In this document: piece after piece, positions 1-7,224 of the stretch
Position numbering within the stretch: position 1 is the first letter of the stretch
How the letters are laid out: the number at the start of each line of letters is the position of its first letter
Assembly: GCA_964464175.1 (NCBI GenBank)
Contig: CAYXFD010000034.1
Span: 1-17,528, forward strand
DNA length: 17,528 nt
Direction of reading: 5' to 3'
Source of the DNA: CAYXFD01 sp964464175
GTDB lineage: Bacteria > Cloacimonadota > Cloacimonadia > Cloacimonadales > JAJBBL01
Notes under the pieces: model-generated
What the model was told of the DNA's origin: nothing
The model's input: the letters and a program-made list of their open reading frames with translations, nothing else
Database searches by the model: none
Translations under genes and position numbers: made by a program

Positions 1-19
1 CTGCCTGTCGGTAAGACCG
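1..19 (+). promoter_or_regulatory. Leader hairpin of cassette 1, left arm cut off by window edge
   Basis: The window opens in the 8-nt loop (CTGCCTGT) and continues into the descending arm CGGTAAGACCG at 9-19, identical to the hairpin before cassette 2. The TAA at 12-14 is where the leader ORF of this cassette would end if its upstream part resembles the other copies. The rest of that leader, including any ATCT repeat, lies outside the window. Confidence 0.6.
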
Positions 20-58
20 AAGGAATCGGGTACAAGAAAGAATAAATGGAGGTGTGAA

Positions 59-427
59 ATGAAAAGAATACTTTTATTGACAGTAGTGTTACTGATGTTA
101 GGGAGTGTTGGCCTTTATGCTCAAGTACAACGAAATTTCCAACTCAATATCATCGGAGGATCTGGAGAGTTGAGTTTGGAAATGTATTGGACAAGCATGC
201 CATTCAAAACCGTTGAAGCTTGGCCGCAAGTTTCTGCCCCCAATTCATATTATCACAGTGAGACTTTCTGGCAACACAGGCTTATTACTCATGTCATTGT
301 TAGAGCCAGTACACCATGCAAGTCAACTACATTCTATGAATATCGTAGCAACTTAGGATATAATAATGTTTTTAACATTGATCTGAGTCTCCCAATACAG
401 GATCCAACACCACCTATTACGCCATAA
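59..427 (+). CDS. Small Sec-exported protein with C-terminal DPTPPITP, cassette 1
   Basis: 122-aa protein I do not recognise. Residues 1-22 form a clear signal peptide (MKR, a run of Leu/Val, then SVGLYAQ) with probable cleavage near Ala21. The mature part of about 100 aa alternates hydrophobic and polar residues, as in a small beta-sandwich, has a single Cys, no lipobox and no T9SS tail, so the periplasm or outside is the likely location. It ends in DPTPPITP, shared with cassettes 3 and 4. The start is fixed by GGAGGTG 5 nt upstream. The signal peptide and upstream DNA match the other cassettes closely, while the body is very different. It is followed by a strong stem-loop and the large propeller gene, so the two are probably co-transcribed. 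A partner or cofactor of the large protein is possible but unproven. Confidence 0.8.
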   Translation: MKRILLLTVVLLMLGSVGLYAQVQRNFQLNIIGGSGELSLEMYWTSMPFKTVEAWPQVSAPNSYYHSETFWQHRLITHVIVRASTPCKSTTFYEYRSNLGYNNVFNIDLSLPIQDPTPPITP

Positions 428-439
428 TCAGGATAGTTC

Positions 440-467
440 GCCCCCCGAGAGTAATCCCTCGGGGGGC
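440..467 (+). terminator. Stem-loop between small and large gene, cassette 1
   Basis: Perfect 10-bp stem GCCCCCCGAG / CTCGGGGGGC (440-449 and 458-467) with an 8-nt loop. It is followed by TTGAAATC rather than a U-run, so it is more likely a leaky attenuator or an RNA-processing/stability element than a full terminator. It sits 25 nt before the large gene's ATG. Confidence 0.7.
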
Positions 468-491
468 TTGAAATCTAAAGTGGAGGCTACA

Positions 492-2798
492 ATGCTTAAA
501 AAGACTATTTTCTTAACGATCATACTACTTAACAGCAGTATCATACAGCTCTTTTCATTAGATTTCCGAATCGATAAGGTAAACGAATTCTCTCATGCCA
601 ATGTATTTGAAGTTGCTAATATTTCTAAGAAGATGCAGATAGATTATCCATACTTATATACGTTAACAGAATATGGTTTGGAGATCTATGTCATTGGTAC
701 TACCAGCGAACTAGCTTTAATCAGCAGGACAGCAATCGTTAGAGGATGGACAATAGAAAAGCTCAATGACAGTGTTTATGTTGGGACAAGAAAGGGAGCT
801 TTTGACCAATATGATGTCGGAATATACAGGTTCAATGTTTCTGATCCTTATAATCCAACTATAATTCAGTCTTTGACAAGTGAAAACTGGCGTATGGTGA
901 TAAGCATTCTAGGAGTTGAAGACCTTCTTGTGGTTTCGGTTAGGACCGCAACGAATACTCTTCATTCTCATCTTATTGATCCTGACCTGCAATATATCAA
1001 CCAGAATGTTTTGGGAAATCTGCCGCTTTTAGTCTTTAATAGTAACTACTTTTTGACCGGGGGCGGAAATCTCAATTATCAGATCTATGTCTTAAATGAT
1101 GCGGACGGTTTTACTTTAGCCGGTTCCGGTAACATAGCCGAAGCTCATGATTACGGTATAACCTACTATCATTCATATGGTGATTCAATTTTGATGTTTA
1201 GTAATCAACGCAGTATTTCCTTGTGGGATATATCAGATATTAACAACTGGCAACTATTGAGTATCATAGAGATTAGCGACTTAGGAATGGATTTTACAAT
1301 AGGTACATTTGGAGCTTTCCATATTATTGATGATTATCTGCTCTATCTCGGATCGCTAAATTTCGTTGTTATCGATTTATCGGATAATTCTGCTGTTCAT
1401 TTAATTGAGAATCCTACATTCATTTATTCTGGCGGATTAGACTACACATCATGGGAAGAAAACATATACATTACAACCGGTTATTCAGGAGTTCACTGGT
1501 ATAGCTTTGCAGACTTTCCGGTATTCATGGGAAAATACGGGAAAGATAATATAAATGCGTTTGTTGAAGCTAATGGCGATTACATTTTCGTGAACTCGGG
1601 ATGGGGTTCGAAAGATGGTTTAGTTATCCATGATATATCAAACCCTGAACAAATAGAAGAGGTTCACCGGTTTAATCCGGGTGATAGTCAAATGTTTTTG
1701 CTATATGGCAGTCAGGTAGTGCAGCATGTGTTGACTGACTTTGGTCTCTTTCATGTGTATGACTTTACGGATCCGGTTTTACCGGTATTGACTAACAGTC
1801 TTGATGTTAACCCTTGGATAGTGAATGATTCTGTAGATTTTCCTTACCCTTATATCGATGAATTTGAACCGGAGATGATCTATTTTCTTATACCAAATAA
1901 CGGAGTCTTATTGAAATTTGATATCAGTGATTCTGATACTGCAGAACTCTGTTTTCAGGCAGTATTGACAGTAGGTGAGACGGGTTGGGGGAAAGCGGTG
2001 ATTCATAACGGTATATTGTATAGGGTCATTAGAGTTAGTAACCGTTATGACCTTCATATATATGATGGTCTCCAGGATAATGTTCCGGTACATGTTAACA
2101 CAATTTCGAATGTTGGAGTTAACAACAGCTACCCCTTTGTTAGTATCACCGGTTCATATCTTGCGATCTATGGAGGTCAAGGGTCAATAGTTTCCCAGAG
2201 TTGCTATCTATATTCTCTTACAGATCCTCTTTTACCGGAGTTAACTGCTCAGATAAATATTTCGGGAAGGCCATATATTCAAGATGATCTTCTGTTTCAT
2301 AATTATGGAAGGACAGTATTTGTTTTTGACATGAGCGGAGATGTCTCAGGAATAATCAACCCGTCAGCTCAATTTTTTCTGAACAACGGTTTGGCATACT
2401 GGATGTTCTTTCAGGAGAGAGAGGGCAGAAAGTATGCTTATTGTGCCTCATATTCTTGTATCAACGTTTATGAATACACCTATACGGTAAGCACGGATGA
2501 TGTTGTCGTTGAAATACCTGCCGTTACGAGTCTCTTCCAGAACTACCCCAATCCCTTCAATCCTGAAACGAAGATAGCGTTTTATCTGGAAAAGGGGGGA
2601 GAGGTTAAGCTGGAGATCTTCAATATCAGAGGGCAGAGATTGGCAGTCCTGATAGACGGAGAACTGCCCCAGGGGGAACACTCTCTCATCTGGAACCCTA
2701 TAACAGCAACAGGAAAAGAGTTACCGAGCGGGGTTTATTTCTACCGTCTGCAAACCGGAGATTATGAGCGGACAAGGAAGATGCTTTATCTGAAGTAA
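492..2798 (+). CDS. Secreted beta-propeller (LVIVD-like) protein with T9SS sorting tail, cassette 1
   Basis: 768 aa from the ATG at 492, which has GGAGG 5 nt upstream. An in-frame TTG at 468 abuts the stem-loop and lacks a good ribosome site, so I reject it. Residues 1-23 are a signal peptide. The body (about 24-670) carries at least seven blade-like motifs of the form hydrophobic-D-(I/F/L/M)-(S/T)-(D/N/G), for example LWDISDINNW, LVIHDISNP, VYDFTDP and LKFDISD, typical of LVIVD-type bacterial beta-propellers. The last 87 residues form a T9SS type A / FlgD-like tail with NYPNPFNPET, FNIRGQRL, LPSGVY and RKMLYLK. Expected route: Sec export, then T9SS release or attachment at the cell surface. 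It is the most divergent body of the four paralogues, though length is conserved. The ligand is unknown. Confidence 0.85.
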   Translation: MLKKTIFLTIILLNSSIIQLFSLDFRIDKVNEFSHANVFEVANISKKMQIDYPYLYTLTEYGLEIYVIGTTSELALISRTAIVRGWTIEKLNDSVYVGTRKGAFDQYDVGIYRFNVSDPYNPTIIQSLTSENWRMVISILGVEDLLVVSVRTATNTLHSHLIDPDLQYINQNVLGNLPLLVFNSNYFLTGGGNLNYQIYVLNDADGFTLAGSGNIAEAHDYGITYYHSYGDSILMFSNQRSISLWDISDINNWQLLSIIEISDLGMDFTIGTFGAFHIIDDYLLYLGSLNFVVIDLSDNSAVHLIENPTFIYSGGLDYTSWEENIYITTGYSGVHWYSFADFPVFMGKYGKDNINAFVEANGDYIFVNSGWGSKDGLVIHDISNPEQIEEVHRFNPGDSQMFLLYGSQVVQHVLTDFGLFHVYDFTDPVLPVLTNSLDVNPWIVNDSVDFPYPYIDEFEPEMIYFLIPNNGVLLKFDISDSDTAELCFQAVLTVGETGWGKAVIHNGILYRVIRVSNRYDLHIYDGLQDNVPVHVNTISNVGVNNSYPFVSITGSYLAIYGGQGSIVSQSCYLYSLTDPLLPELTAQINISGRPYIQDDLLFHNYGRTVFVFDMSGDVSGIINPSAQFFLNNGLAYWMFFQEREGRKYAYCASYSCINVYEYTYTVSTDDVVVEIPAVTSLFQNYPNPFNPETKIAFYLEKGGEVKLEIFNIRGQRLAVLIDGELPQGEHSLIWNPITATGKELPSGVYFYRLQTGDYERTRKMLYLK

Positions 2799-2819
2799 GA
2801 GCAGAGAGCTAAGAGTCAA
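2799..2819 (+). repeat. Heptamer tandem array, 3 units
   Basis: Units GAGCAGA, GAGCTAA and GAGTCAA begin directly after the stop codon of the large gene and are followed by GATC. The same degenerate 7-mer (GAGYNAA-like) follows every large gene here, with 3 to 7 units. Confidence 0.75.
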
Positions 2820-3021
2820 GATCATTTTCAATGCTGTTTTCTGAAGTAGTATGTTCTGTCGATTGAGGGTCAGATAAGATATCCGGACAGGGTAAATACT
2901 TCTCTCAGCAACCTGACTTAAATTTGAGCAGTTAAAAAAAACGTCGGAAGAGATAAAACCTAATATCCTAAGAGAAAGAAAGGAATAGGAAGAAAAATAA
3001 TTGAGTTGAAAATAAATAAAA
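2820..3021 (+). repeat. Conserved post-gene block, copy 1
   Basis: Non-coding block recurring after every large gene, with landmarks TGTTCTGTCGATT, GATATCCGGACAGGGTAAAT, GAGCAGTTAAAAAAAA (A8), GGAAGAG and AGAGAAAGAAAGGAA. No frame stays open across copies and I see no strong terminator in it. It appears to move as part of one recombining segment with the sorting-tail DNA. Confidence 0.6.
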
Positions 3022-3058
3022 GATTGACAAGATGTCCTTAATTATTTATTGGTCAATC
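3022..3058 (+). promoter_or_regulatory. Inverted repeat overlapping a TTGACA box before the leader
   Basis: GATTGAC at 3022-3028 is the reverse complement of GTCAATC at 3052-3058. The left arm contains TTGACA (3024-3029), a possible -35 box. Seventeen bases on is TATTGG, a poor -10. The element is conserved before cassettes 3 and 4 and begins the conserved leader, so promoter plus operator is plausible, but the -10 is weak. Confidence 0.4.
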
Positions 3059-3109
3059 AAGGGTATTGAGAAAAGCGAATCTTCAACGATATTAACGAGG
3101 GATAGTTTT

Positions 3110-3335
<226 letters not shown>

Positions 3336-3379
3336 GACCGAAGGAATCGGGTACAAGAAAGAATAAATGGAGGTGTGAA

Positions 3380-3757
3380 ATGAAAAGGATATTTTTATTG
3401 GCAATAGCTTTGCTGATATTAGGAAGTGTTGGGCTGTTTGCTCAATATACTTACGACTTTGAATTTGATGTTATCTGTTCAAGTGGTTTCGATTTTGAGT
3501 TATGGACACAAGAACACGGTGGAGCTGTATGGGTTTTAGTAGATGGTATATCTCGTAGTTACCGCTATTCTCAAATCATTGAATATAGTCGTCTTGCCCC
3601 ACCAACTATTGCAAATATTCGAATTACAGCTGTTTCTCCAAGTGGCAGCTATCGAAAAGTTCATCCGGTCTCGCTGCATGGAGTCAACTACTTCTTAATA
3701 GATCTACGGACTTTCTTAGATCCGACTCCTCCAAATCCAATGGGTGGGGGTGAGTAA
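3380..3757 (+). CDS. Small Sec-exported protein, variant C-terminus, cassette 2
   Basis: 125 aa. The signal peptide (1-21, MKRIFLLAIALLILGSVGLF then AQ) is nearly that of cassette 1. The mature part is unlike the others in sequence, though similar in length and beta-like pattern, with one Cys early in the mature chain (VICSSG). The end reads DPTPPNPMGGGE instead of DPTPPITP, so the shared tail is altered and extended here. GGAGGTG lies 4 nt before the ATG, in a ribosome site identical to cassette 1. No T9SS tail. Function unknown; pairing with the downstream propeller is the only clue. Confidence 0.8.
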   Translation: MKRIFLLAIALLILGSVGLFAQYTYDFEFDVICSSGFDFELWTQEHGGAVWVLVDGISRSYRYSQIIEYSRLAPPTIANIRITAVSPSGSYRKVHPVSLHGVNYFLIDLRTFLDPTPPNPMGGGE

Positions 3758-3765
3758 ACCGACAT

Positions 3766-3795
3766 ATCCCCGGAAGTATTTATACCTCCGGGGAT
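3766..3795 (+). terminator. Stem-loop between small and large gene, cassette 2
   Basis: ATCCCCGGA (3766-3774) pairs with TCCGGGGAT (3787-3795); GTA/TAC inside can extend the stem past a mismatch. CTTTTG follows, so this copy is the most terminator-like of the four. The arm sequence differs from the other copies but pairing is kept. Confidence 0.7.
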
Positions 3796-3867
3796 CTTTT
3801 GTGTAAAGATTGACCAGGGTAATACCCGAAAATATGAGGCACTTTAAAAAATAAAAAGGAGGAACAG

Positions 3868-6177
3868 TTGGGACGCTTAATGTTCTTATGCATAATCATC
3901 GGTCTTTTAATAGCAAATCTAATTGCTCTCGATTTTCAGATTGAAAAGATCGATGAATTTTCAATATCTTCTAACAGGCAAAATGTTGTGAGGCATAATG
4001 TTAGAATAGAAGATAACTATCTATACACTTTGACCAACTACGGTCTGGAAATCTATCTTATTGAGAATGACGGATCATTGAATTTACTAAGCAGAAAACC
4101 AATCATTGATGCAAGAACTTTGGAGTTGGTTAATGATAATGTCTATGTTGGTACTACGAAAAGGTATTATAATCCTTTCAATGCTATGATCTACAAGATC
4201 AACATAACCGATCATTATAATCCGCAAATCGTCCAGACCCTCGAATTCGATGAAAACGTTCGTTATGTTGACGGCATCTTCCATATAAATGGTCACCTAT
4301 TGATCAACATGAGTTCCTTTTGTGATTATACATATCCTCTATTGAATTATGATCTGGAATTAGTTATGGAGGAAACACCGATTGAGCCACTACTTCGTGC
4401 TCAAATTGACGAAACACGTGTTTTAGTAGAGACTGCTGCCTTCGAATATCTTATCTATGATCTCAATGATTTGGACAACATCACAACAGTCGGTTCAGCA
4501 AATATATCTGAAGGACATAGTATTTATCAAGGGTTTCGTTACAAAGTCTATCAAGATTCAGTATTGATTGTCGGGGGGCAAAGAGAGATGTCTTTCTGGG
4601 ATATATCTGATCCCAATAACTGGACTCTATTCCACAATATTCCCTATATTCAGGATCCGGAGTTAGTTAATTATGGGTTTGATTTTCACATCGTGTACAA
4701 TTTTATGATTTACCTTAATGGTCTTAAGCTAGTAGTAATTGATTTGAATGATTATTCCTATCATCAAATCCTGGAAATGGAGGAGTATCCTTGTACCGGT
4801 CTTGATGGCTCAGTTTGGAACAGTAATGTCTACATAACAACTGTTAAACAAGGCATACAGAGATTCGTATTGACTACGGAGTTTCATTGGAGCGAAAGAA
4901 TTGGGAATTATTTTTCAAACTCAGTTACTTATAAGAATGGAGATGATTTGTATGTAGGTGGATACTATTGGAACAAAACCGGTACTGTAGTTTTTGATGT
5001 TTCAAATCCATACGAGATAGTAGAAATAAACAGGATAGGTGAAGGTGATTATAATCGACTGCTTGAAGCGAATAATGATCTACTGATAGTGCATCCATTT
5101 ATTTCTTTAGGTGAACCGGCTCAGGCAATTGAAGTAATGGATGTTTCCTGTCCTTTGAATCCCTCTCTGCGAAATGTAGTTAACCTTGACGATTGGTATG
5201 CATCCTCGGATGTAATGGTTACTTTTGATAAGTCAGAAACCGGAGTAATATACGTCATAATTTACGATCAGTACAAATTGTTGAAGTTCGATATCAGTGA
5301 ACCGGGAGAAGCCGAACTGCTTTTTGAACTAAATTTGCCGTATAGTGTATTTACTCTGAATATAGATGAAGGTATTTTGTATCATATAGCACAAAGAGGC
5401 AATACATATATATATGATTTGAGGGTCTATTCAGGACTGGAAGATAATGAACCTATCCTTACTAATACAGTTTATAATATCGGAAGCTACAGTTTATTTC
5501 CTAACTCTTTGTTGTTTGATGATTATCTCGCTATGTTCGTTTGGGCAGGACATTTTTCATCTGTTGCCGGAGAGCTTCTTGACACAAATTACTATTCTCT
5601 TACCGATCCGTTAAATCCTGTGCCAGCGTTTAAGACCGGTATGCCCGGTCGTCCCCATATCAAAGATGATCTGCTTTTTCAGAGTGCAAGTTCGACTGTC
5701 TCTGTTTTTGATCTCAGCCAGAATGTTTCCGGAACAATATCGCCATCCACAAGTTTTCTCAACAATGCCTGGCCGTATAAAATTTTCTCTCAGCATATTG
5801 ATGATACTGATTTCCTTTATTGCGTGTCTCATTCCAGTATTTCAGTCTATGAATACAGTTATACGGTCAATACTGATGATGATATCGTTGCAATACCTGC
5901 CGTTACGAGTCTTTTCCAGAACTACCCCAACCCCTTCAATCCTGAAACGAAGATAGAGTTTTATCTGGAAAAGGGGGGAGAGGTTAAGCTGGAGATTTTC
6001 AATATCAGAGGACAGAGATTGGCAGTCTTGATAGACGAAGAACTGCCACAGGGAGAACACTCCCTTATCTGGAACCCCAAAACAGCAACAGGCAAGGACC
6101 TCCCCAGCGGAGTCTATCTCTACCGCCTGCAAACGGGGGATTATGACCGGACAAGGAAGATGCTTTATCTGAAGTAA
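3868..6177 (+). CDS. Secreted beta-propeller (LVIVD-like) protein with T9SS sorting tail, cassette 2
   Basis: 769 aa from a TTG start at 3868. AGGAGG ends 5 nt before TTG, whereas the in-frame ATG at 3880 is 17 nt from it, so TTG is preferred. Signal peptide at about 1-20 (MGRLMFLCIIIGLLIANLIA). The propeller body (about 21-680) includes IYKINITDHYNP, YDLNDLDN, FWDISDPNNW, VFDVSNP, VMDVSCP, LKFDISEPGE and VFDLSQN. The T9SS type A tail is the last 87 residues. Close to the cassette 3 protein along its whole length; for example both share the N-terminal stretch YGLEIY...LLSR.PIID. The tail's 5' part is nearly identical in DNA to cassette 4. Presumed surface-exposed; ligand unknown. Confidence 0.85.
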   Translation: MGRLMFLCIIIGLLIANLIALDFQIEKIDEFSISSNRQNVVRHNVRIEDNYLYTLTNYGLEIYLIENDGSLNLLSRKPIIDARTLELVNDNVYVGTTKRYYNPFNAMIYKINITDHYNPQIVQTLEFDENVRYVDGIFHINGHLLINMSSFCDYTYPLLNYDLELVMEETPIEPLLRAQIDETRVLVETAAFEYLIYDLNDLDNITTVGSANISEGHSIYQGFRYKVYQDSVLIVGGQREMSFWDISDPNNWTLFHNIPYIQDPELVNYGFDFHIVYNFMIYLNGLKLVVIDLNDYSYHQILEMEEYPCTGLDGSVWNSNVYITTVKQGIQRFVLTTEFHWSERIGNYFSNSVTYKNGDDLYVGGYYWNKTGTVVFDVSNPYEIVEINRIGEGDYNRLLEANNDLLIVHPFISLGEPAQAIEVMDVSCPLNPSLRNVVNLDDWYASSDVMVTFDKSETGVIYVIIYDQYKLLKFDISEPGEAELLFELNLPYSVFTLNIDEGILYHIAQRGNTYIYDLRVYSGLEDNEPILTNTVYNIGSYSLFPNSLLFDDYLAMFVWAGHFSSVAGELLDTNYYSLTDPLNPVPAFKTGMPGRPHIKDDLLFQSASSTVSVFDLSQNVSGTISPSTSFLNNAWPYKIFSQHIDDTDFLYCVSHSSISVYEYSYTVNTDDDIVAIPAVTSLFQNYPNPFNPETKIEFYLEKGGEVKLEIFNIRGQRLAVLIDEELPQGEHSLIWNPKTATGKDLPSGVYLYRLQTGDYDRTRKMLYLK

Positions 6178-6219
6178 GAGCTAAGAGCAAAGAGCTAAGA
6201 GTAAAGAGTAAAGAGTAAA
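6178..6219 (+). repeat. Heptamer tandem array, 6 units
   Basis: GAGCTAA, GAGCAAA, GAGCTAA, then three GAGTAAA units, beginning directly after the TAA stop. The last three identical units suggest recent expansion. Confidence 0.8.
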
Positions 6220-6416
6220 TATCAACCTCAATACTGTTTTCTGAGTTAGTATGTTCTGTCGATTAGGGTCAGATAAGATATCCGGACAGGGTAAATATTT
6301 ACTTCCAAAAACTGACTATAATATGAGCAGTTATAAAAAATCGGAAGAGAGAAAACCTAATACCAAAGAGAAAGAAAGGAATAGAAGAAAAATAATTGAG
6401 TTGAAATTAAATAAAA
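6220..6416 (+). repeat. Conserved post-gene block, copy 2
   Basis: Same landmarks as the block after cassette 1 (TGTTCTGTCGATT, GATATCCGGACAGGGTAAAT, GAGCAGTTA, GGAAGAG, AGAGAAAGAAAGGAA). Here TATAAT appears where some copies have TAAATT, and the A-run is broken by a T. An apparent 61-codon ORF in this copy is not preserved in the others. Confidence 0.6.
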
Positions 6417-6453
6417 GATTGACAAATAGTCCTTAATAATTTATTGGTCAATC
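6417..6453 (+). promoter_or_regulatory. Inverted repeat overlapping a TTGACA box before the leader
   Basis: GATTGAC (6417-6423) and GTCAATC (6447-6453) are perfect inverted repeats; inner bases AATA/TATT can pair past one mismatch. TTGACA is at 6419-6424. Same arrangement as before cassette 2. Confidence 0.4.
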
Positions 6454-6504
6454 AAGGGTATTGAGAAAAGCGAATCTTCAACGACATTAACGAGGGATAG
6501 TTTT

Positions 6505-6743
<239 letters not shown>

Positions 6744-6787
6744 GACCGAAGGAATCGGGTACAAAAAAGAATAAATGGAGGTGCAAA

Positions 6788-7147
6788 ATGAGAAGAGTAT
6801 TATTATTAGGTGTATTATTACTATTATTGTGTGGTGGTGAATTGCTTGCCCAGAATGTGTATGATTTTGAAGCAACTGTTTTAACATCGGGAAGACCCTT
6901 CACTTTAATAGCATATAGAAGAGATGCTTATCATCAGCTCTTCTGGGAGTCTTATAGAGAAAGTAGACCGCATGATGGTATAGTAACATGGCAAGAAAAT
7001 CTGCCGCTTTATCAAGTTAAAGTAAAGGTTACCTGTGGAGGGGAAAGCATTACTCAATATGTAAACAACCCCGATTTATATCAGGTTAATACCTTGCTTT
7101 TTGATTTTCGTTTATACTTAGATCCGACACCACCAATTACACCGTAG
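6788..7147 (+). CDS. Small Sec-exported protein with C-terminal DPTPPITP, cassette 3
   Basis: 119 aa. Signal peptide 1-22 (MRRVLLLGVLLLLLCGGELLAQ), then a mature domain of about 97 aa with beta-like alternation (VYDFEATVL, FTLIAYRR, VKVKVTCGG, LLFDFRLYL) and the shared ending DPTPPITP. The ribosome site is GGAGGTG 5 nt before the ATG, in the standard cassette context. The first mature strands (YDFE) resemble cassette 2, but the middle does not align well. No T9SS tail and no catalytic motif visible. Function unknown. Confidence 0.8.
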   Translation: MRRVLLLGVLLLLLCGGELLAQNVYDFEATVLTSGRPFTLIAYRRDAYHQLFWESYRESRPHDGIVTWQENLPLYQVKVKVTCGGESITQYVNNPDLYQVNTLLFDFRLYLDPTPPITP

Positions 7148-7165
7148 AAGTTTAAACTTCATAAC

Positions 7166-7201
7166 AATATCCCCTGAATCAATTTTGATTCAGGGGATAT
7201 T
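7166..7201 (+). terminator. Stem-loop between small and large gene, cassette 3
   Basis: Perfect 16-bp inverted repeat: AATATCCCCTGAATCA (7166-7181) and TGATTCAGGGGATATT (7186-7201), loop ATTT. No U-run follows (TAAATTC). Longest stem of the series, ending 23 nt before the large gene's ATG. Confidence 0.75.
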
Positions 7202-7224
7202 AAATTCTTAACAAGGAGAAATAT

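Noticed and set aside
468..491. TTG start for the cassette 1 propeller gene
   Set aside because: It directly abuts the stem-loop, has no suitable ribosome site, and would put extra charged residues before the signal peptide; ATG 492 has GGAGG at good spacing.
2900..2945. Intrinsic terminator after the large genes
   Set aside because: The AACCTGACT/AGCAGTT pairing is bulged and is followed by an A-run, not a U-run, so it is not a + strand terminator.
3369..3383. Three-codon mini-ORF (ATGGAGGTGTGA) over the ribosome site of the small genes
   Set aside because: Present in cassettes 1 and 2 but lost in 3 (TGA changed) and 4 (ATG changed), so it is probably coincidental.
6251..6436. 61-codon basic, Lys-rich ORF in the spacer after cassette 2
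   Set aside because: The matching region after cassette 1 has an extra G that brings a stop after eight codons, other copies are also broken, and there is no ribosome site. It is a chance opening in the conserved block.
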